In this document: piece after piece, positions 45,402 to 57,634 of the stretch
How positions within the stretch are numbered: position 1 is the stretch's first letter
Layout: each line of letters opens with the position of its first letter
Assembly: GCA_963841105.1 (NCBI GenBank)
Contig: CAWJCB010000002.1
Location: forward strand, 182,907-246,906
Direction of reading: 5' to 3'
Source: VAZQ01 sp963841105
GTDB lineage: Bacteria; Pseudomonadota; Alphaproteobacteria; Rhizobiales; Xanthobacteraceae
Length of the DNA stretch: 64,000 bases
Made by a program: the position numbers and the translations under genes
The notes under the pieces: model-generated
What the model was told of the DNA's origin: nothing
Seen by the model: the letters and a program-made list of their open reading frames with translations, nothing else
Databases searched by the model: none

Positions 45402-45908
45402 TTAGACGCCCAGCTTCCTCTCCGCGTGCCAACCGACCCGGGCGTCGGCAACCGCGTCGGTAGAAGCAAAATACGGCTTGATGTCGAGGAGGGGGGTTCG
45501 ATCCATGCAGTCGAGACCCACGACGGAGAGCTCTCTATCGCTCACGCCGACGAGCCGGGCGACGCTCAGCGCAATCGGGTTGGGACGTGCCGGTGACCGC
45601 AGCGCAAATGTGCCTCGGCCGACGCCATAATGGCGCGGGACCTGCACGACCAGATCGCGCCGGGATCGCTGCATCCAATACAGCACAATGATGTGCGTGC
45701 AGCTCTCGATGCCGGCCAGCGCAGGCGCCCACCGTGGGTCCACCTCGATCGAGCAGACCGCGTCGGATTCACGGGCGTTCTTCGGGCAACTCTCCCGGTC
45801 CGTCCACGGGGTGCGAATGCGGCCAATAAAGTAGAGCGACGCGTCGTATTGCACTGGCAACTCAACCGCGATCTCCCCCTCACGAATGCCAATTGCCTGC
45901 TCGCTCAT
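45402..45908 (-). CDS. trmO: tRNA (t6A37)-N6-methyltransferase TrmO (TsaA/YaeB)
   Basis: A 168-residue protein of the TrmO beta-barrel family that adds a methyl group from SAM to t6A37 of tRNA(Thr). The motif DASLYFIGRIRTPWTDRESCPKNAR is the family start. IEVDPRWAPALAGIESCTHIIVLYWM, GTFALRSPARPNPIALSVARLVG and LDCMDRTPLLDIKPYF follow, with the catalytic RSPxRPN stretch intact. The ATG at 45908 is preferred over a longer in-frame start. It is downstream of the thiC riboswitch region but separately transcribed. The short C-terminal end lacks the extra domain of enterobacterial TrmO. Confidence 0.92.
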   Translation of the reverse strand: MSEQAIGIREGEIAVELPVQYDASLYFIGRIRTPWTDRESCPKNARESDAVCSIEVDPRWAPALAGIESCTHIIVLYWMQRSRRDLVVQVPRHYGVGRGTFALRSPARPNPIALSVARLVGVSDRELSVVGLDCMDRTPLLDIKPYFASTDAVADARVGWHAERKLGV

Positions 45909-45937
45909 GGTCGGTCCGTTCGCTTTTCTTTGCCCGC

Positions 45938-45987
45938 AGGGGCAAGGAGTAGGGGCAAGGAGTAGGGGCAAGGCATGCCTTGCCCCT
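45938..45987. repeat. 13-bp direct repeats leading into a 24-bp perfect palindrome
   Basis: aggggcaaggagt occurs at 45938-45950 and 45951-45963 and starts again at 45964, where it turns into the perfect palindrome aggggcaaggcatgccttgcccct (45964-45987, centre 45975/45976). It lies in the divergent gap between trmO (minus) and the ArsR-methyltransferase gene (plus). It may be an operator, a hairpin or a dispersed repeat. Confidence 0.85.
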
Positions 45988-46045
45988 GCGAATCCGGCAA
46001 TGCCGCCGCCTTGAATTCGCCGCTTAGCGGTATAAAGAAATCTTT

Positions 46046-47065
46046 ATGTCCTCAACGGGCTCCCGAGCTCCGGCGCAACTGCCTTTTGCCAACCTTACGG
46101 GCGCGCTCAAGGCGGCTGGCGAGACAACGCGCTTGCGCATTCTGGCGCTGCTTGGAGAGACGGAGCTCACGGTTTCCGATCTCACCGCCATTCTTGCCCA
46201 GTCGCAACCTCGCATTTCACGCCATCTGCGGCTCATGGCCCAGGCTGGCCTGGTCGAGCGCTTCCGGGAAGGCGCATGGGCATTCTTCCGGCTTGGGGAG
46301 CGCGGCGGCGGGGCCGAGCTTGCGCGCGAGCTCCTGGCGCGCCTCGATTGCGCGGACGTGACGCTTGCGCATGACCGCGAGCGTCTGGCCGCGGTGCGGG
46401 CGCAGCGCGCCGCGGCGGCGCAAAGCTATTTCCGTCAACACGCCGCGGAGTGGGACCGCATCCGCAACCTCCACGTTGCCGACGAAACGGTCGAAGCGGC
46501 GATCCTTGCGGCGCTCGCGGATGCGCCTTTGGGCAGCCTGCTCGATCTTGGAACCGGCACCGGGCGCATGCTTGAGCTTTTCGGTCCCCATATCGCGCGC
46601 GGCCTTGGCATTGATCTATCGCTCGACATGCTGGCATTCGCGCGGGTGCGGCTCGATCGGGTGGGGTTTCGCCATTGCAGCGTGCGCTACGGGGATATCT
46701 ACGCGCTCGCGCTGCCGAAGGACTCCTATGACACGGTGCTCATCCACCAGGTCCTGCATTTTCTTGACGACGGGGCGCACGCCATTACCGAAGCGGCGCG
46801 CGTGCTGCGTCCGTCCGGCCGGTTGATGGTGATCGATTTTGCCCCGCACGATCTGGAGTTTCTGCGCGAGGAGCACGCCCATCGCCGGCTTGGTTTTGGT
46901 TCGCAGACGGTGGCGCAATGGATGAAGGCTGCCGGGCTGGACGTGGAGTTGCACCAAAATCTCCCTCCGCCCACCGCTTCTTCCGGAAGAATTGCCGTAT
47001 CGCTTTGGCTCGGACGCGACCCGCGCCTTGCGCTCGCGCAGCCGGCCGCCAAGGAGGTCGCGTGA
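46046..47065 (+). CDS. ArsR-type regulator fused to a SAM methyltransferase
   Basis: A 339-residue two-domain protein. The N-terminal half (about residues 12-105) is an ArsR winged helix: AAGETTRLRILALLGETELTVSDLTAILAQSQPRISRHLRLMAQAGLVERFREGAWAFFRL. The C-terminal half (residues 150-260) is a class I methyltransferase: GSLLDLGTGTGRMLELFGPHIARGLGIDLSLDMLAFARVRL. It shares one base (TGATG) with metF and leads a metF-metH run, so control of methionine or the SAM cycle is a fair inference; the methyltransferase domain could sense SAM or its analogues. No cysteine metal site of arsenic-type ArsR is seen. The gene is intact. Confidence 0.9.
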   Translation: MSSTGSRAPAQLPFANLTGALKAAGETTRLRILALLGETELTVSDLTAILAQSQPRISRHLRLMAQAGLVERFREGAWAFFRLGERGGGAELARELLARLDCADVTLAHDRERLAAVRAQRAAAAQSYFRQHAAEWDRIRNLHVADETVEAAILAALADAPLGSLLDLGTGTGRMLELFGPHIARGLGIDLSLDMLAFARVRLDRVGFRHCSVRYGDIYALALPKDSYDTVLIHQVLHFLDDGAHAITEAARVLRPSGRLMVIDFAPHDLEFLREEHAHRRLGFGSQTVAQWMKAAGLDVELHQNLPPPTASSGRIAVSLWLGRDPRLALAQPAAKEVA

Positions 47066-48073
47066 TGCGAGCCGAGCCACGCGCGAGCCGGTTCGTGCAT
47101 TCGCCCGGTCAGCCGCGCATCCGGGTATCCTTCGAGTTCTTTCCCCCAAAGACCGAGGAGATGGAACGAACGCTCTGGGATTCGATCACGCGCCTGGCTC
47201 CGTTGCGGCCAAGCTTCGTGTCAGTGACATACGGCGCCGGTGGCTCGACGCGCGAGCGCACGCATAGCACCGTCAAGCGCATCATCGCCGAGACCGCGCT
47301 TGTGCCGGCGGCGCATCTCACTTGCGTCGCGGCGGCGTGCGACGAGGTCGAACGCCGTGGTCCGCGATTATTGCGCCGCGGGCGTGCGTCACATTGTGGC
47401 CCTTCGCGGCGATCCGATCGGAGGTCCGGGCGACCGCTATGCTCCGCATCCCGGCGGCTACCGCAATGCCGCCGACCTCGTTGCCGGAATCAAGCGTCGC
47501 GCCGATGTCGAGGTGTCGGTGTCGGCCTATCCGGAAAAGCATCCGGACAGCCCCACCGTGGAGGCCGATCTCGACATGCTTGCCGCCAAGGTGGATGCGG
47601 GCGCAGCGCGCGCCATCACCCAGTTCTTTTTTGAGAACGATTTGTATTTCGCGTATCTCGATCGCGTGCGCCGGCGCGGCATCGAGGTGCCGATCGTCCC
47701 CGGCATCCTGCCGGTGCAGAACTTCAAGCAGACCAAAAATTTCGCAGCGCGCTGCGGCGCTTCCGTGCCGGACTGGCTGGCGCAACGCTTCGACGGCCTC
47801 GACGACGACCCGGCAACGCGCAAGCTGATCGCAGCCGCCGTCGCCGCCGAGCAAGTGCTCGATCTCGTTGATCGCGGTATCACCGACTTTCATTTCTACA
47901 CCATGAACCGGGCCGACCTCGTCTACGCGGTGTGTCATTTGCTGGGCCTGCGGCCGCAAGCCGACGAGGTTGAGTCGGTTGACCGAGCAGCACGCTCTGC
48001 GTGCTCCCTCGCCCCTCCCGAACTTGCAATTGCGGGAGTTCGGCAGCTGAAGAGTGGCTTCGAGAATGGTTGA
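47065..48073 (+). CDS. metF: Methylenetetrahydrofolate reductase MetF (one frameshift)
   Basis: About 335 residues. The FAD enzyme reduces methylene-THF to methyl-THF for methionine synthesis. The N-part has RIRVSFEFFPPKTEEMERTLWDSI, VSVTYGAGGSTRERTHSTVKRI and HLTCVAAACDEV; then the frame moves. The next frame has AVVRDYCAAGVRHIVALRGDPIGGPGDRYAPHPGGYRNAADLV, PEKHPDSPTVEADLDMLAAKVDAGAARAITQFFFENDLYF and a normal end. One extra A near 47351 (GAAC for GAC) explains this. The start shares one base with the regulator. metH follows after a repeat-filled gap. A true frameshift would be very costly without a second copy. Confidence 0.9.
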
Positions 48074-48088
48074 ATATCGCTCAGTGCC

Positions 48089-48173
48089 GTCATGGCCGGA
48101 CTTGTTCCGGCCATCCACGACTTGTTTAGGGCCGAGCAAAGACGTGGATGGCCGTGACAAGCACGGCCATGAC
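48089..48173. repeat. Imperfect long inverted repeat between metF and metH
   Basis: Left arm gtcatggccggacttgttcc...(48089-48119, 31 bases) and right arm cgtggatggccgtgacaagc...(48143-48173, 31 bases) pair with few mismatches around a 23-base loop. Elements with the string gtcatggccg...ccggccatccacg are common between genes of Bradyrhizobiaceae. It could fold into a transcript hairpin. Confidence 0.85.
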
Positions 48174-48214
48174 GATTGGTCGCTCTGTGACCTTCGCGCG
48201 CAACACGTGCGGCC

Positions 48215-51964
<3,750 letters not shown>

Positions 51965-52284
51965 GGCCGCACTCGTCGGCGCTGCGTGGGCGCATCGGCG
52001 CAAGGTGCGCACGCGGGCACGGCGCCGCACGAACGAATTCTACTGGCGCCGCGAAAATAACTGCCGCAGCTGAGCACAAAATTGCGCGCCGGGCGGGGCG
52101 TTGGATCGTGCCAGCCATTTTCCGCTCAGACTGTAGTCGAATTGGGTAAATCCGGAGGGACTGCCCGTGTAAGCTTACTGTCACTACGTCATATTAAGGC
52201 CCTTAATCCCCTGTGCTCTATTACCGACCTGAGGATTCTCGGCGGGGGCAATGAACCGAGCGTCATTTGTTTTCGTGCCTTTGA
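51965..52284. other. 320-base gap without a recognised gene
   Basis: Between metH and the J-domain protein nothing certain is seen. The first half is GC-rich and the second half is AT-richer with short direct repeats. No ribosome site, terminator hairpin or known motif could be supported. Confidence 0.4.
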
Positions 52285-53679
52285 TTGTCGGGGCACGCAT
52301 CATATCAACTTCGACGGCAGGAGGGCTCGTTCTTTTGGACGTCACCGCCTGCGGCATCGGCCATCAGTGGTGCTGACGTGTTCAGTAGGGTGGCGACCGC
52401 GCTGTATATCGTTGGACTGATTGTGATCCTGCTCGCGCTGACTGATGGAAGCCGAACGTTAAGCGCGAGTGTGCTTGTTCTTGCTGGAACGATGGGTGAT
52501 ATACGCGTTGTTCGAGCGGGCGCATCGAAGACAAGCACTAAGCTTGGTGCGCTTCGACGCACATTGGGCCGGGTGGTCTGGCAGACCATCGTGCTGGCTT
52601 TCGTTCTCATCGACATTGGAAGCCTTGGGTTCGCGCTCGTTGAACCAGTTTGGCTTGCGCCGTGGGCGACTATGAATATGACGGCGTTGGTTCTTGGGAC
52701 CTTGAGTTGGAGCGAGCATAGGAGACTTCACAGGGAGAGCGCGACCGCGAGGGAGCGGCAAGTCGAAAAGGTCCGCGCGGCGGAGCGGTGGAAACTCGAG
52801 GAATGCCAGCGCGAAGCGCAGAGACAACAAGAAGCCGAATATCTACGCCAAGCGGAGCAACTAAGGGAAGCTGAACGGCGACGACGGCAAGAGGACGAAG
52901 AGCGCAAGGCGCAGGGACAACAGCAGGTTGACCAGGCCGAACGTCTCCGCCAAGCGGAACAACAACTAAGAGAACCGGAGCTGAGACGGCAGCAGGACGG
53001 GGAGGAGGAACGCGAGGCGCAGAGACAACAGCACGCTGAGCAGGCCGAACGTCTACGCCTAACGGAACAGCTACTGAGAGAAGCCGAACAGCGCCGACGG
53101 CAAGCAGAAGAGGAGCGCGAGGCGCAGAGACAACAGCACGCTGAGCAGGCCGAACGTCTACGCCTGACGGAACAGCTACTGAGAGAAGCCGAACAGCGCC
53201 GACGGCAAGCAGAGGAGGAGCGCGAGGCGCAGAGGCAGCAGCACGCTGAGCAGGCCGAACGTTTACGTCAGGCGGAACAGCTACTGAGAGAATCCGAACA
53301 GCGTCGATGCGAAGCAGAGGAGGCGCGCGAGGCGCAGAGGCAGCAGCACGCTGAGCAGGCCGAATGTCTACGCCAAGCGGAACAAATAAGGGAAGCTGAA
53401 CGGTGTCGGCGTCAGGAAGAGGAAGAGCGCGAAGCGGAAAGAGAACGCCAACGGGAGCGTGAGTGGTCGGGTACACAATCTCGCACAGACTGGTGGAATG
53501 TTCTCGGCGTCGCACCGAGTGCAAGCAAGGACGAAATTGTGCGCAACTATCGTCGCAAGATACAACGATGCCACCCTGACCGGGTGGTAGGACTTGCTCC
53601 CGAGTTCCTTCATCTGGCGGAAGAACGCACAAAAACATTGAACGTAGCCTATGAGCACGCGATGCTTGCCCGCCGCTAG
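52285..53679 (+). CDS. Membrane-anchored, coiled-coil J-domain (DnaJ-like) protein
   Basis: A 464-residue protein. Residues about 33-145 hold several hydrophobic helices (VATALYIVGLIVILLAL, WQTIVLAFVLIDIGSLGFAL, MNMTALVLGTLSW). From about 150 to 405 it is a very charged coiled coil with four clear 35-residue repeats of the form EEREAQRQQHAEQAERLR...EQLLREAEQRRRQ. The last 60 residues are a J domain: DWWNVLGVAPSASKDEIVRNYRRKIQRCHPDR, with the HPD motif that stimulates Hsp70 ATPase. It would sit in the membrane with the J domain on a long stalk on the cytosolic side. Another start near 52379 is possible. Codon use is less GC-biased than that of its neighbours. Confidence 0.85.
   Translation: MSGHASYQLRRQEGSFFWTSPPAASAISGADVFSRVATALYIVGLIVILLALTDGSRTLSASVLVLAGTMGDIRVVRAGASKTSTKLGALRRTLGRVVWQTIVLAFVLIDIGSLGFALVEPVWLAPWATMNMTALVLGTLSWSEHRRLHRESATARERQVEKVRAAERWKLEECQREAQRQQEAEYLRQAEQLREAERRRRQEDEERKAQGQQQVDQAERLRQAEQQLREPELRRQQDGEEEREAQRQQHAEQAERLRLTEQLLREAEQRRRQAEEEREAQRQQHAEQAERLRLTEQLLREAEQRRRQAEEEREAQRQQHAEQAERLRQAEQLLRESEQRRCEAEEAREAQRQQHAEQAECLRQAEQIREAERCRRQEEEEREAERERQREREWSGTQSRTDWWNVLGVAPSASKDEIVRNYRRKIQRCHPDRVVGLAPEFLHLAEERTKTLNVAYEHAMLARR
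53002..53421 (+). repeat. Four 105-bp tandem repeats in the J-domain protein gene
   Basis: The units begin with the Arg codons at 53011, 53116, 53221 and 53326, exactly 105 bases apart. Each codes for 35 residues (five heptads), with wording REAQRQQHAEQAERLR. Units one and two are nearly identical at DNA level; the fourth is diverged. Less regular relatives lie upstream from about 52900. Confidence 0.92.
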
Positions 53680-53807
53680 TGGTGGCATCATCGCTGCCCT
53701 TTACCGAACGAAGATTTCGGCACTCCCGTCTCAACGAGCAGATCTCCTCGCAAGAACCGCCGAATGAAGATTCAACTCGATAAAACAAATCAGCGTTAGG
53801 AAAGACG

Positions 53808-54029
53808 ATGGCCAGCGACGACAAGAAAATCGAAACTAATCCCGCTCCCAAAAAGGAGGTCCCTTCGAAGGACAAGAGCACTTCAGGTGTAGACATATCC
53901 AAGGCTGAGGCCGGCAAAATTGCTGACGCTGTACCCCCCGGTTACAGCAGGGGCGAGGGCCAGAAACCGGTTTCTCAAGCTTATAAGGATAACTGGAACG
54001 CGATTTTCGCGAAGAAAAAGAAACGATAA
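53808..54029 (+). CDS. Small charged hypothetical protein
   Basis: A 73-residue, Lys/Asp-rich, soluble protein: MASDDKKIETNPAPKKEVPSKDK, then SKAEAGKIADAVPPGYSRGEGQKPVSQAYKDNW and a KKKKR tail. No signal peptide or membrane segment. A fair GGAAAGACG site precedes the ATG. I do not recognise a family; the middle part resembles a short conserved segment in Bradyrhizobium-type hypothetical proteins. It is 128 bases after the J-domain gene and could be in its operon. Confidence 0.6.
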   Translation: MASDDKKIETNPAPKKEVPSKDKSTSGVDISKAEAGKIADAVPPGYSRGEGQKPVSQAYKDNWNAIFAKKKKR

Positions 54030-54235
54030 TCGGCAGCCGTTTTTGCCAGGGATCGCCAAACAGGACCGCAGTATTCGCACCCGACACCTCTTAAGGGATC
54101 TTTCCACTCGATGTGCTCCTTCACTTGAAGGTCACCGCGGATTGATCGAGCTTCGAGCGCACTCACAACATTGGCTGACAGCGCGAACATGAGCGCGCCT
54201 GGAATTGCCCAGCGACCAACGAATTTGTGCCGTTT
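53981..54235 (-). CDS. Possible small exported protein
   Basis: A minus-strand frame starting with a GTC/GTG-like or internal ATG (MFALSANVVSALEA, a signal-peptide-like stretch), then EHIEWKDPLRGVGCEYCGPVWRSLAKTAADYRFFFF. A CxxC pair follows. It overlaps the 3' end of the small plus-strand gene, and the last residues are read against that gene. Support is weak: no good ribosome site and no family match. I list it only as possible. Confidence 0.22.
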   Translation of the reverse strand, partial: KRHKFVGRWAIPGALMFALSANVVSALEARSIRGDLQVKEHIEWKDPLRGVGCEYCGPVWRSLAKTAADYRFFFFAKIAFQLSL

Positions 54236-54249
54236 GACGGAGCAAGCCA

Positions 54250-55062
54250 ATGGTGGCGACTGATAAGGTATTCGCGGGATCAATCCCTGAAATTTACGAT
54301 CGGTACTTGGTTCCCCTTATCTTCGACTCGTATGCGGTGGACCTTGCCGAGCGAGTGGCCAGAACGAACCCGCGGGACGTGTTGGAGACGGCCGCAGGAA
54401 CCGGAGCTCTTACCCGAGCGATCGCATCGCGGCTTCCTGCGCACGCGCGCATAGTAGCAACCGACCTCAATCAGCCAATGCTCAATCGTGCAAAGGCGCT
54501 GCAATCTCATGATGGTCGAATTGAGTGGAAACAGGTCGATGCTCTGGCGCTGCCGTTTGAGGATCAAAGCTTTGATGTGGTGGCCTGCCAGTTTGGCGTG
54601 ATGTTCTTTCCTGACAAGGTTCAGGGTTACAAGGAGGCGCGCCGGGTCCTTAAGCCGGGCGGTGAATTCCTTTTCAATGTATGGGACCGAATTTCAGAGA
54701 ACGAGTTTGCTGATATCGTGACGGAAGCGTTGGCAGCTTTGTTTCCGCATGATCCGCCTCGTTTCATGGACCGCACCCCGCACGGCTACCACGATGTGGA
54801 ACGCATCCGCGCGGAACTGAATGCTGCAGGATTTGTGGATATTTCGGTCGATGCTGTGGACGATAGAAGCAAGGCCCCGTCGCCGCTTGATCCTGCGATC
54901 GCCTATTGCCAGGGGACCCCGCTGAGGAATGAAATTGAGGCTTGCGATGCATCCCGCCTGGAAGACGCGACAAAGCGGGCGGCTGAAGCTCTTGCGCGCA
55001 GATTTGGAAGTGGCGCCATCGAAGGTCGCATCCGAGCATTCGTGATCGCCGCCCTTCACTGA
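54250..55062 (+). CDS. Class I SAM-dependent methyltransferase
   Basis: A 270-residue methyltransferase of the UbiE/type 11 group. Motif I is VLETAAGTGALTRAIASRL, motif II ATDLNQPMLNRAKAL, and motif post-II ALALPFEDQSFDVVACQFGVMFFPDKVQGYKEARRVLKPGGEFLFNVWD. The C-terminal half (DPPRFMDRTPHGYHDVERIRAELNAAGF) resembles small-molecule C- or O-methyltransferases. It is a lone gene between a small hypothetical gene and kup. The substrate is unknown. The ATG at 54250 fits family starts. Confidence 0.9.
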   Translation: MVATDKVFAGSIPEIYDRYLVPLIFDSYAVDLAERVARTNPRDVLETAAGTGALTRAIASRLPAHARIVATDLNQPMLNRAKALQSHDGRIEWKQVDALALPFEDQSFDVVACQFGVMFFPDKVQGYKEARRVLKPGGEFLFNVWDRISENEFADIVTEALAALFPHDPPRFMDRTPHGYHDVERIRAELNAAGFVDISVDAVDDRSKAPSPLDPAIAYCQGTPLRNEIEACDASRLEDATKRAAEALARRFGSGAIEGRIRAFVIAALH

Positions 55063-55228
55063 CACGACACGGCGGGGAGCGCTCAAGCCGATTATGATGC
55101 TGATACCCCCGCTCTGCGTACTGCATTTTCCACGGAATATATTATTTGACGAGCGGAATGACGATTTTAACTGCCAACAGCAGCAACTTGGCTCATAATA
55201 AACCGCCCAGGTCGAACGCCAGCCGCAA

Positions 55229-57169
55229 ATGCAACGGACGTCGCAACAACAAGAAGGTGCGATCGTGCCTGCGATCACGAGGGATGACCGGATCGCGAGT
55301 CACAGCGGTTGGACCGCTTCTGCGCTTGCCTGCATGGGCGTCGTCTTCGGCGACATCGGAACGAGCCCGCTCTATACCCTGCAGGTAGCCACAAAAGCCG
55401 CAAGTCCGAGTGGGACGGCGTCGCCGGAGGCGGTGCTCGGCATCGTGTCGCTGATCTTCTGGTCGTTGATCATCGTCATTTCGATCAAATACGCGATCCT
55501 GATCATGCGAGCCGACAATCACGGCGAGGGCGGCATATTGGCTCTGCTTGCATTGATCAGTCCTCGCCGCGCCAAGCAGAGCAGGCGGCGTGCCGTCATG
55601 GTCATGATCGGCCTCATCGGAGCGACCCTGCTCTACGGCGACGGCGCCATCACGCCGGCGATCTCGGTTTTGAGCGCAATCGAAGGCATAAAGCTATACG
55701 CCCCCCAGATGGAGCAGTTCGTGGTGCCGCTGACCGTCGTGATCCTGGTCTTGTTGTTCGTCATCCAGCACAAGGGGACGTCCTGGATCGGCGGCATATT
55801 CGGACCGGTCATGCTGATCTGGTTCATCGTGATCGGGATTCTGGGCCTGGTCGGAATTGCAAAGGGGCCGGCCGTGCTCGCGGCTCTCAGTCCGATTCCG
55901 GCAATCAGCTATCTCTGGCACGCCGGGCCCTTGGCTTTGGTGGTGATCGGCGGTGCCTTCCTGGCGGTGACCGGCGGCGAAGCATTCTATGCCGACATGG
56001 GTCATTTCGGTCCCTTTCCGATCCGCGTCGCCTGGTTCAGCGTCGCGCTGCCGGCGCTGACGCTCAATTATTTTGGGCAAGGAGGCCTGCTGCTCACCGA
56101 GCCCGGTACCGTCGGCAACTCCTTCTATCAACTTGCCCCGGAATGGTTGCATTACGGTTTGGTCGTCCTTGCGACCGTCGCGACCGTCATCGCTTCCCAG
56201 GCGATCATCTCCGGCGCCTATTCGCTCACCCAACAGGCCGTTCAGCTCGGCTTCCTGCCGCGCATGAACATCGTCCACACCGCCGGTCACGAAATCGGTC
56301 AGATCTATGTCCCGGTAGTGAATTGGACGCTCGCATTCGCGACCCTTGCGGCCGTGATCGGCTTCGGCTCGTCGGACGCGCTGGCGGGAGCCTTCGGCAT
56401 CGCGGTTTCGCTCCTGATGGCGATCACGACATTGATGGCGACATTCGTCGCGTTGCATTGGAAACATAACCCCTTCATCGTCTATACGGTGAACGGCAGC
56501 CTGCTCTTGTTGGACCTGCTGTTTTTCGCATCGACCTCCACGAAGCTCCTTGAGGGCGGCTGGTTCCCACTCATGATCGCCCTCGTTATTTCATTCCTCA
56601 TGCTGACCTGGCGCAAAGGCGAGGAGATCATGGACAAGGCGCGCCTGGAGGTTCGCCAGAATTCGAAAGCGTTCATCGAAGGGATCACCGCAAAACCGCC
56701 GTTTCGCCTGCCCGGCACAGCCATCGTTCTCGGCCGCATGACACGAGGCGTGCCGCTGGCGTTGACGCAAAACTTGAAACATAACCACGTGCTGCACGAA
56801 AAGGTCTTCCTCGTCGCCGTTGAGACGGCGGAGACGCCTCGCGTAGCGGACGAAGATCGGGCCGTTGTTACGCCGATCTGCGACGGCATAACTCGCGTCG
56901 AGCTGCGCTTCGGCTTTATGGAGCAGCCGAACGTCCCGAAGGGGCTCGAAGTTGCGGCGGCACGCGGTCAGATTGCGCAATGCGACCTCGACCAGGCCAC
57001 CTACTACACGGGGCACGAGACGCTCATTCCGACCGGCCGACGGCCCGGCATGGCGCCATGGCGCGAGGCGCTGTTCGCCTTCATGCATCGCAACGCTCAA
57101 CAGCCAGGCGCCTATTTCAAGATTCCGAGCGCACAAGTGATGGAAATCGGCGTCGAGTTCGAAATCTGA
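55229..57169 (+). CDS. kup: Kup-family potassium uptake protein
   Basis: A 646-residue KUP/HAK/KT importer of potassium with protons. The family start is ALACMGVVFGDIGTSPLYTL, then IKYAILIMRADNHGEGGILALLALI, LLYGDGAITPAISVLSAIEGI, and GEAFYADMGHFGPFPIRVAW, all conserved; about twelve helices. The cytosolic C-domain (residues 470-646) includes GTAIVLGRMTRGVPLALTQNLKHNHVLHE. The ATG at 55229 has no clear ribosome site; an in-frame GTG near 55265 has AAGAAGG ahead, so a shorter start is possible. Several kup copies are normal in rhizobia. Confidence 0.95.
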   Translation: MQRTSQQQEGAIVPAITRDDRIASHSGWTASALACMGVVFGDIGTSPLYTLQVATKAASPSGTASPEAVLGIVSLIFWSLIIVISIKYAILIMRADNHGEGGILALLALISPRRAKQSRRRAVMVMIGLIGATLLYGDGAITPAISVLSAIEGIKLYAPQMEQFVVPLTVVILVLLFVIQHKGTSWIGGIFGPVMLIWFIVIGILGLVGIAKGPAVLAALSPIPAISYLWHAGPLALVVIGGAFLAVTGGEAFYADMGHFGPFPIRVAWFSVALPALTLNYFGQGGLLLTEPGTVGNSFYQLAPEWLHYGLVVLATVATVIASQAIISGAYSLTQQAVQLGFLPRMNIVHTAGHEIGQIYVPVVNWTLAFATLAAVIGFGSSDALAGAFGIAVSLLMAITTLMATFVALHWKHNPFIVYTVNGSLLLLDLLFFASTSTKLLEGGWFPLMIALVISFLMLTWRKGEEIMDKARLEVRQNSKAFIEGITAKPPFRLPGTAIVLGRMTRGVPLALTQNLKHNHVLHEKVFLVAVETAETPRVADEDRAVVTPICDGITRVELRFGFMEQPNVPKGLEVAAARGQIAQCDLDQATYYTGHETLIPTGRRPGMAPWREALFAFMHRNAQQPGAYFKIPSAQVMEIGVEFEI

Positions 57170-57448
57170 GGTGACGCTTTCCCGTACCCTTATCCTGCGC
57201 GTTCGTTGTGCCGTGCACGAAAAATAGAGCAGCTCAGAATGCAGGCGCGGCTGGCCAACCTCAGTCGCCGCCCGCGGATTTTGCTTTTCGAAATTGGCTC
57301 TGGCCGTTGGATTGTGAACCAACTCGAACGTGTCCATGCCCGCAATGCTGCGATTGTGGACTATAAATCGAGCGAAGCTCGCATGATCGTCATGTGCCGG
57401 AAACGGTCATCGCCCGATTGTATTTGTCGGTCGTTGTGAAGGGCTGAT

Positions 57449-57634
57449 TGAATTAGAACCTGTCGGCGTCGACAACCGCCTGCGCAAATGCTTGCGGGGC
57501 TTCCTGCGGCAGATTGTGCCCGATGCCGCCATCGATCAAGCGGTGCTCGTATTTGCCTGAGAATTTCTTGGCGTACGACCCGGGATCCGGATGCGGTGCG
57601 CCATTGGCGTCGCCCTCGAGCGTGATGGTCGCCT
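57449..57634 (-). pseudogene. Tail fragment of an epoxide-hydrolase-like alpha/beta hydrolase
   Basis: Only about 60 residues remain: TITLEGDANGAPHPDPGSYAKKFSGKYEHRLIDG, then GIGHNLPQEAPQAFAQAVVDADRF and a stop. The His in GIGHNLPQ is the catalytic base of this family. No start or core is present. It is joined directly to the 3' end of a broken Bug gene. It would be the missing end of a protein just like the hydrolase that starts at 63127, whose tail lies beyond the window edge. Confidence 0.72.

Noticed and set aside
52900..53420. CRISPR array
   Set aside because: The regular 105-bp repeats are in frame inside a coiled-coil gene, have no spacers and no cas genes are near.
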